Virus record (IMG/VR): IMGVR_UViG_3300043037_000020
Span: 1-23,905 of that record
DNA length: 23,905 nt
Reading direction: 5' to 3' (one strand)
From: a virus
Positions 18,639-23,905 of this stretch are shown here, piece by piece. Position 1 is the stretch's first letter, and every line of letters begins with the position of its first letter. The notes under the pieces are model-generated. The model was not told where the DNA came from, searched no databases, and was given only the letters and a program-made list of their open reading frames with translations. A program made the position numbers and the translations under genes.

Positions 18639-19237
18639 GCAAGCATTCTTTAATTTATGGATTCGGTATTAGCGATAAACCTGGCGTTAGCTGCAAATCT
18701 AAATCAAAAGTAGATAGAGCGATTTATTCCATCTGGTTTAACATGATTCAGCGCTGTTATGCTGAAAAACTAAGAGAAAAATACCCAACATACAAAGCAT
18801 GCACTGTTTGTGATGAGTGGGCTAGTCTTTCTAATTTTTACGAGTGGGCGCTACCAAGATATAAACATGGATTTGATTTAGACAAAGACATACTTTCAGA
18901 TTTTGGAAACGTGTATTCACCTGAGTTTTGTGCATTTGTTCCTCAAGTAATTAATAAATTCCTACTTGGCTCAAGAAAGAGAAAAGACGGGATAATGAAT
19001 GGAGTTTATTTGCACAAAAAAAATGGGAAGTTCATTTCTCAAGTTAGCAATCCTGTAACTGGTGAAAGAGAATACTTAGGATCATTTTCTCGTGAAATTG
19101 ACGGTCATATAGCATGGGCTAAGCGAAAGCTTGAAATAGCCAATCAGCTTCATACTATTTGTGATAATTCTAAAATTGTTTGTTCGCTAATAAAGCGCCA
19201 GAAAAGAGTCCTTGATGAGGCAGTCTCATGCACATAA
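18635..19237 (+). CDS. HNH-type homing endonuclease with AP2-like domain
   Basis: A 200-residue protein of the phage HNH/AP2 group, inserted between the I and J homologues. The family pattern is seen in order: AIYSIWFNMIQRCY, YPTYKACTVCDEW with C56-x2-C59, NFYEWA, the LDKDIL core near 82-87, GNVYSPEFCAFVPQVIN, then an AP2-like DNA-binding segment (MNGVYLHKKNGKFIS to about residue 172). The classical HNH residues are partly replaced, as is common in this group. It starts in a 4-nt overlap with the I stop, using GGAGG at 18623-18627, and overlaps J by 10 nt. Its DNA is more A+T-rich (20 and 22 of 60 G+C in two lines) than the I gene (30 of 60). A free-standing homing gene is the likeliest reading. 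Confidence 0.85.
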   Translation: MSKHSLIYGFGISDKPGVSCKSKSKVDRAIYSIWFNMIQRCYAEKLREKYPTYKACTVCDEWASLSNFYEWALPRYKHGFDLDKDILSDFGNVYSPEFCAFVPQVINKFLLGSRKRKDGIMNGVYLHKKNGKFISQVSNPVTGEREYLGSFSREIDGHIAWAKRKLEIANQLHTICDNSKIVCSLIKRQKRVLDEAVSCT

Positions 19238-22200
19238 AAAAAGAGCCAAGAAAAGGCGGGTTCAAAGTCATTGGCTCAGGTGGTGGTGGAAAGTCAGGAG
19301 ATAGCGCTCGTACACCTGTAGAATCGCCAGACAGCCTACATAATATTTCATATGCCGCTATCCTTGATGTGATCAGTAATGGTGAAGTGTATGGACCTGC
19401 TCATCCTGATGCGCCATTAAAGGACGTCTATCTTGATGGTACTCCAATTCAAAATGATGACGGCTCTTTAAACTTTCAGCGAGTAGAGTCTGATTATCGA
19501 GTAGGGACAATAAACCAAGATCATATCTCCGGCTTTCCTGCATCTGTGAGTGTTATTTCTGTTGGCACTGAAATAAAGACGTCAACACCATGGGTTCAAC
19601 AGGTCAATGGCGCTGATCTTTCAGCGGTTCGCGTTAGCATTAACGTTCCTCAACTGCTGCAAACTTATGACACCGGAGCTAATGCCGGTGATAGAGTTGG
19701 TTACAAGGTCGATTATGCAATTGACCTATCAAGTGGTGGTGGTTCTTTTGAAAATGTAGTTCTGGCCAGCTTCGACGGTAAGACCGTTAATGGCTACACA
19801 AGAACGCATCGTATCAATTTACCAAGTGGTCATTCTTCTTGGACAGTCCGTGTTCGTCGCATTACTGTCGAATCGACTAGCACCACGATTCAGGATGCAA
19901 TTTTCCTTTCTTCATACGCTGAAGTGATTGATGGCAAGTTCCGTCATCCAATGACTGCTCTTGTTGGATTGAAAATAGATGCTGAGCAATTCCAGAGCAT
20001 TCCTACTCGTGCCTATCATTGGAAAGGTCGCATTATTCGTGTTCCTTCGAATTACGATCCTGAGACTCGTACATATTCTGGTGTATGGGATGGAACGCTA
20101 AAAAGCGCATACAGCAATAATCCGGCTTGGGTTTTTTACGACATGCTGACCAATAACCTCTATGGGCTTGGTGAGTATATTAATGTTAATTACGTCGATC
20201 GTTACTCTCTATACCAAATAGGCGCTTACTGTGATCAATTCGTAAGTAATGGACAAGGAGGCACAGAGCCAAGATTTGTATGTAACTGTTATATTCAGTC
20301 TGCTCAAGATGCACTACGTGTGCTAAATGACCTATCTAGCGTATTCAGAGGCATGGCTTATTGGTCGGATAGTCAGGTTATTCCTGTTTCTGACATGCCT
20401 AGCGACCCAGTTTATAACTACACCAATGCGAACGTTATTGATGGTAAATTTGAGTATTCTGGTACAGACATTAAGTCTCGTAAAACAGTTGCGCTTGTTT
20501 CATGGAATGACCCAGATAACTTCTACAAATCAAAAGTTGAAGTTGTCGAGGACGAAGACGGCATTGCTCGATACGGAATAAGAAAAACGGAAGTAATTGC
20601 CTTTGGCTGTACTTCTCGCGGTCAAGCGCAGCGCGTAGGTTTGTATCTACTCTATACATCGAGAATGGAGACCGGAACCGTCGCGTTTAGTGTTGGTTTA
20701 GACGGTGTAATTCCTCAACCCGGTTCACTTATCAAGATCGCCGATAGAAACCGCGCTGGCCGTCATATTGGTGGCAGAATTAGTCAAGCCGGTACTGATT
20801 ACATCGTCACGGATAGAGACCATCCGGCTAAGATTGGTGACACGATCAACGTCAACCTTCCAAGCGGAAATAGTGAAACAGCGCTAGTTTCTGACGTAGA
20901 AGGAAGAAGAATAATTGTATCTGAAGACTTTAGCGAAGTGCCATCAACACAGCTAATTTGGTCAATAGATGCAGACGATTTAGTGACACAGCCTGCTCGC
21001 GTAATATCGATATCAGAAAGCGATGGAATTCAATACGATATTAATTGTGTTCTCCATCATCCGGGCAAGTTTGATGCTATTGATAATGGGGTAAGGCTTG
21101 ATCCGCTACCAGTATCAGTCGTTCCTCCAAGAGCTCAAACAGCACCAACAAATATCCAGATAACGCAGTTTAACACTTACAAACAAGGCAGTACTCGACA
21201 AAATGCCGAGATAACTTGGGACGCGCCTGAATATGCGGTTCTTTATGATGTTCAATGGCGTAGAGATAATGGTGATTGGGTTTCTGTTACTCGTACAGGA
21301 ACTAGAACGGTTCAGTTAAACGATATCTTCTCAGGGGAATATTTAGTAAGGATTAGGGCGATCAATGCTCTTGATGTCCCTTCTTTATGGGCCTATTCAG
21401 AAGCAACTCAACTCAATGGCATTGTCGGTGCACCACCAGTACTAGAAACTTTGTCTGCTACTGGTCAGGTGATGGCAATAAAGCTTGATTGGTCATTTCC
21501 AGATACTGCAAACATCATCAGTCAAATTGAAATCAGAGCTAACTTAACTAATAGCTTTGCTTCAAGCTATCCGCTAACTATCGCAGCTTATCCATCCACG
21601 TCATTTACCGTAAACGGACTTGGTTACGGCACTGAGATGTGGTTCTGGGCTCGGCTGATTGATAAAAATGGTCTAGCTGGAGAATGGAAGCCGCTATCAA
21701 ATGGAGCTGGCGTTTATGGCAAGTCGTCAGAAAGTGCGAGTGAAATCCTCGACTATCTTCAAGGTCAGATAACTGAGAGCCAATTAGCACAGAGCTTAAT
21801 TGATGAAATAACTTCTGGTGGTGATGCAGCTGTTGCGGTCGAAGAATTAACCACTGTAGTTAATGATCTAGAGAATGGATTATTGGCAAATTGGCAGGTT
21901 AAAACCGAAGTTAGACAGGACGGTAAAGTTGTCCAAGCTGGCATAGGTTTGGGCGCGTCAATTGGTGCTGATGGCACAACAAGATCTGAATTTCTTGTCT
22001 TGGCTGACACTGTAGGCTTCCTAAACAGTATTGATGGCGAAATTCATGCACCGTTTATTTTTGACACTGTTAACGACACCGCAATTCTAAACTCGGCAAT
22101 TATTGGTGATGCAACGATTGATTTTGCGAAGATCAGCGACACTTTGCAGTCATCAAATTACCAAAGTGGCGTATCAGGGTGGAGGATCGGGAAAGACGGC

Positions 22201-22311
22201 ATATTCGAAATAAACAGCTCAGACAGTACTGGGAAAATGGTGCAGAACGGAAGCTCTATAAGTATCTATGATGCTGGCGGAAATCTAAGAGTGAAGATGG
22301 GTAAATTATAA
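19228..22311 (+). CDS. Tail tip central fibre / host specificity protein, lambda J-like
   Basis: The large tip protein (1027 residues; lambda J has 1132) that seals the tip and contacts the host. The first 600 or so residues form the conserved hub: SYAAILDVISNGEVYGP near the start, a central region with AWVFYDMLTNNLYGLG, and a DRNRAGRHIGGRI segment. Fibronectin type III-like repeats follow (about 637-830; APTNIQITQF and DVQWRRDNGDW). The end is a DUF1983-type region with WQVKTEVRQDGKVVQAGIGL and a terminal GWRIGKDG block. The short basic N-terminus (MHIKKEPRKGGFKVIG) is encoded across the homing gene's end. GAGG at 19217-19220 serves the start. Confidence 0.93.
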   Translation: MHIKKEPRKGGFKVIGSGGGGKSGDSARTPVESPDSLHNISYAAILDVISNGEVYGPAHPDAPLKDVYLDGTPIQNDDGSLNFQRVESDYRVGTINQDHISGFPASVSVISVGTEIKTSTPWVQQVNGADLSAVRVSINVPQLLQTYDTGANAGDRVGYKVDYAIDLSSGGGSFENVVLASFDGKTVNGYTRTHRINLPSGHSSWTVRVRRITVESTSTTIQDAIFLSSYAEVIDGKFRHPMTALVGLKIDAEQFQSIPTRAYHWKGRIIRVPSNYDPETRTYSGVWDGTLKSAYSNNPAWVFYDMLTNNLYGLGEYINVNYVDRYSLYQIGAYCDQFVSNGQGGTEPRFVCNCYIQSAQDALRVLNDLSSVFRGMAYWSDSQVIPVSDMPSDPVYNYTNANVIDGKFEYSGTDIKSRKTVALVSWNDPDNFYKSKVEVVEDEDGIARYGIRKTEVIAFGCTSRGQAQRVGLYLLYTSRMETGTVAFSVGLDGVIPQPGSLIKIADRNRAGRHIGGRISQAGTDYIVTDRDHPAKIGDTINVNLPSGNSETALVSDVEGRRIIVSEDFSEVPSTQLIWSIDADDLVTQPARVISISESDGIQYDINCVLHHPGKFDAIDNGVRLDPLPVSVVPPRAQTAPTNIQITQFNTYKQGSTRQNAEITWDAPEYAVLYDVQWRRDNGDWVSVTRTGTRTVQLNDIFSGEYLVRIRAINALDVPSLWAYSEATQLNGIVGAPPVLETLSATGQVMAIKLDWSFPDTANIISQIEIRANLTNSFASSYPLTIAAYPSTSFTVNGLGYGTEMWFWARLIDKNGLAGEWKPLSNGAGVYGKSSESASEILDYLQGQITESQLAQSLIDEITSGGDAAVAVEELTTVVNDLENGLLANWQVKTEVRQDGKVVQAGIGLGASIGADGTTRSEFLVLADTVGFLNSIDGEIHAPFIFDTVNDTAILNSAIIGDATIDFAKISDTLQSSNYQSGVSGWRIGKDGIFEINSSDSTGKMVQNGSSISIYDAGGNLRVKMGKL

Positions 22312-22628
22312 TGGCATACGGGTTTCGTTTCACTACAGGTAACGGAAGGACTTACGATTTAACCGAGATAGGTGTTGGTGTTTATCTCGGTCAGATCGCC
22401 AAATCAGGGATTGGAAGTGTTTCACAGTCATTTCAATCTTTGGTCGGCAATGCGGTCACCATCGTTGCATGCAATAACGGTGGAAGCACCAGACCTGCCA
22501 ATGGTTATAGTTCTTCTGTGACTGTTAATCCGTCAACAATGCAAGTGACATTGAATGTATTCGCGACTGGTGGGTATCAGGCAGGAACGCCTGTGTTTTA
22601 TTACGACTTATATGCGAAATATGCCTAA
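22311..22628 (+). CDS. Small tail-tip accessory protein
   Basis: A 105-residue, beta-rich, Gly/Ser/Thr/Val-rich protein that starts in a TAATG overlap with the J-like gene and ends in another with the next gene. Such close coupling suggests a structural component made in step with J. The sequence (MAYGFRFTTGNGRTYDLTE) resembles small tip-associated proteins of enteric siphoviruses sometimes labelled DUF6453, but I am unsure. No signal peptide or enzyme motif is visible. A role at the tail tip is inferred from position. Confidence 0.65.
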   Translation: MAYGFRFTTGNGRTYDLTEIGVGVYLGQIAKSGIGSVSQSFQSLVGNAVTIVACNNGGSTRPANGYSSSVTVNPSTMQVTLNVFATGGYQAGTPVFYYDLYAKYA

Positions 22629-23440
22629 TGTACGGAATACAAACTCAAAACAATTTCAGTGGCTTCATTAATTCAGCACTGGCTATCCAAGTCGTTGTAG
22701 CAAGTGGTTATGTCAACTACTCAGGTTCAACGGTGGAATATGCTCCTCTGAACAATAAAGGTATTCGTCGATTACAAATCTCAAACGTAACACTGACGAA
22801 GCATGTCAATATGGACATGGCTGAAACTTATGACACCTCAAATAATTATGGGCGTTTAAAAGTCGGTGCGTTTATCCACAGTACAGGAGGCCATTCTTGT
22901 CACTACGGCGGAGCAATTAGCGAGAACTCAACTTCATTGACCTTTCAGCGCATTGATATTGATAGCGGAAACCAATCTAGTTTTTCCGCAACGTCGATCT
23001 CAGGGAGATTGTACATCGTTCTAGTTGCATCTCTTGGTTCTTTCGCTCAAACGCTACCTGCTAACGGTATTCTCTGTTATGCACCTAACGGTCAAGTAAC
23101 TTTTAACAGCAACTACATGCCAGCAATACCACGTGTGTATTTAGGTATGCCGTCACCAGACCTCGGTAACATGACGAACTACAACGCTGGACGAGTGTAT
23201 GCATCAGGCGTGAGTAATTCACAAAAACCAATGGTCCCATGGCAATACGTTGGTCGAGGAATGATGACGGGAGGTTACACGTTCTTAGGTGGTGTTTGTT
23301 TGGTGTATAACACCGACAATTACATATCTGCTAGGTCAACAGGTGCTGGTGGTGTAACAAGCATCCCAGCAATGCAGTACCCGATTTTATACGGAAACTC
23401 AAATCAAATCCCCATACTACTCGCTGAAGATTATTTCTAA
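22628..23440 (+). CDS. Putative tail-tip/receptor-binding protein
   Basis: A 270-residue, beta-rich protein with many Gly, Ser, Asn and Tyr residues, no Lys-rich or catalytic motif, and no signal peptide. It follows J and its small partner with a 1-nt overlap. Composition and position fit a distal tip or adhesin component that could help determine host range. I recognise no domain, although it has the character of phage tip proteins that appear paired with the small upstream gene. The function is inference. Confidence 0.6.
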   Translation: MYGIQTQNNFSGFINSALAIQVVVASGYVNYSGSTVEYAPLNNKGIRRLQISNVTLTKHVNMDMAETYDTSNNYGRLKVGAFIHSTGGHSCHYGGAISENSTSLTFQRIDIDSGNQSSFSATSISGRLYIVLVASLGSFAQTLPANGILCYAPNGQVTFNSNYMPAIPRVYLGMPSPDLGNMTNYNAGRVYASGVSNSQKPMVPWQYVGRGMMTGGYTFLGGVCLVYNTDNYISARSTGAGGVTSIPAMQYPILYGNSNQIPILLAEDYF

Positions 23441-23452
23441 GGTTTGGAAACA

Positions 23453-23626
23453 ATGAAATCACCACAGCAAGAAATATCAGAGCTATTGCTAACTAATCAT
23501 GGCAACCGGCTAACGAACGAGCTTATTGCTGGAATGCAAGCAAGGCTCTATAAAATTTTCGAGCAACACTCTACCAGCCAACAACAGAGCATCGAGGAGA
23601 AAGAGGAATGCCATCAATCCAAGTAA
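23453..23626 (+). CDS. Small helical protein before the tail fibre
   Basis: A 57-residue, Gln/Glu-rich, helix-prone protein (ISELLLTNHGNRLTNELIAG). ATG 23453 is more likely than TTG 23444, as TTGGAAA lies just upstream. It overlaps the side tail fibre start by 19 nt. It resembles the small ORFs often found next to tail fibres, but I assign no family or function. Confidence 0.55.
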   Translation: MKSPQQEISELLLTNHGNRLTNELIAGMQARLYKIFEQHSTSQQQSIEEKEECHQSK

Positions 23627-23905
23627 CTGGAGTTCTTGAAGACCCTACCACTGGTGTTGAGTCTAATGGTGAACTTAGAATTATCTCTAAAATCAACTAT
23701 GGAAAAACAACTAAGAACTCAGACAGTACTGTTGTTTTAACGTCAGCCGGTGCTTATAACTTTCAACTTGCTTACGGAAAGCACCTAATTGCTGTTAAAA
23801 GCAAAGATTCACAAGTGTTCACCAATATTGGTACCGTTGTTGTTGGTGACGGTTCGCCTAGCCCGATTGATATTATCACCTTGATTGCTACGTCGAATGA
23901 AGAGC
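23608..23905 (+). CDS. Side tail fibre N-terminus, lambda Stf-like (partial)
   Basis: A frame open to the end of the window (99 codons), so the gene is cut by the boundary. The N-terminus MPSIQVTGVLEDPTTGVESN, then a strand-rich region ending YNFQLAYGKHLIAVK and IGTVVVGDGSP, matches the prophage tail-fibre N-terminal domain that attaches side fibres to the tail (lambda Stf). GAGGAGA at 23594-23600 gives a good ribosome binding site 7 nt before ATG 23608. The receptor-binding part would lie beyond the window. Confidence 0.85.
   Translation, partial: MPSIQVTGVLEDPTTGVESNGELRIISKINYGKTTKNSDSTVVLTSAGAYNFQLAYGKHLIAVKSKDSQVFTNIGTVVVGDGSPSPIDIITLIATSNEE

Noticed and set aside
1-23905. tRNA genes, CRISPR arrays, insertion sequences or attachment sites
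   Set aside because: Looked for cloverleaf-like stretches, regular repeats, transposase motifs and integrase-linked repeats; none could be supported by eye.

Overview
This window is the lysis–packaging–head–tail block of a lambda-like siphovirus, either a free phage or a prophage. Every structural gene is on the + strand and packed tightly, mostly with 1–20 nt overlaps or gaps. The lysis set (small holin, signal-anchor-release lysozyme, Rz/Rz1 spanins) only makes sense in a Gram-negative host. The moderate-to-low G+C suggests a marine gammaproteobacterium such as Vibrio, Shewanella or a relative, but that is inference. No integrase, repressor, tRNA, CRISPR array or IS element is visible.

Layout: 26-1230 is lysis. 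1319-3311 is terminase small and large subunits. 3314-6765 is a small CxxC protein, a DUF1073-type portal, and a Mu F/SPP1 gp7-type head morphogenesis protein. 6783-9639 is a DUF2213-type protease/scaffold with a likely nested scaffold start, a decoration-like protein, and the major capsid protein. 9650-11992 holds connector and tail-completion genes, split by a rho-independent terminator at 10076-10105. 12003-13414 is the tail tube (with a C-terminal Ig-like domain) and a chaperone-like protein. 13508-13933 is an A+T-rich lipoprotein gene with its own apparent promoter and terminator. 13991-22311 is the tape measure followed by lambda M, L, K, I and J homologues, with an HNH/AP2 homing-type gene lodged between I and J. 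22311-23905 holds tail-tip accessory proteins and the start of a lambda Stf-like side tail fibre that runs off the window.

The most striking element is in the head morphogenesis gene. Residues 266-582 (nt 5680-6630) form an in-frame intein with recognisable splicing blocks A, B, F and G, inserted at the conserved NCxC motif of the Mu F domain. The intein has no LAGLIDADG or HNH domain on the sense strand. The opposite strand of almost the same DNA carries a second long reading frame (5725-6570 or 6585). That frame encodes two helix-turn-helix segments followed by a Vsr-like EDxHD endonuclease domain. So the homing endonuclease appears to be encoded antisense within the intein that would be its vehicle. 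The DNA is open in both directions, and a candidate antisense promoter overlaps the intein/C-extein junction.

The late genes presumably form one long transcript from an upstream late promoter. The internal terminators imply antitermination or deliberate attenuation. Two independent homing elements (the antisense intein nuclease and the HNH/AP2 gene), a lipoprotein moron and a compositional step inside the tape measure gene show a mosaic, repeatedly invaded structural module.
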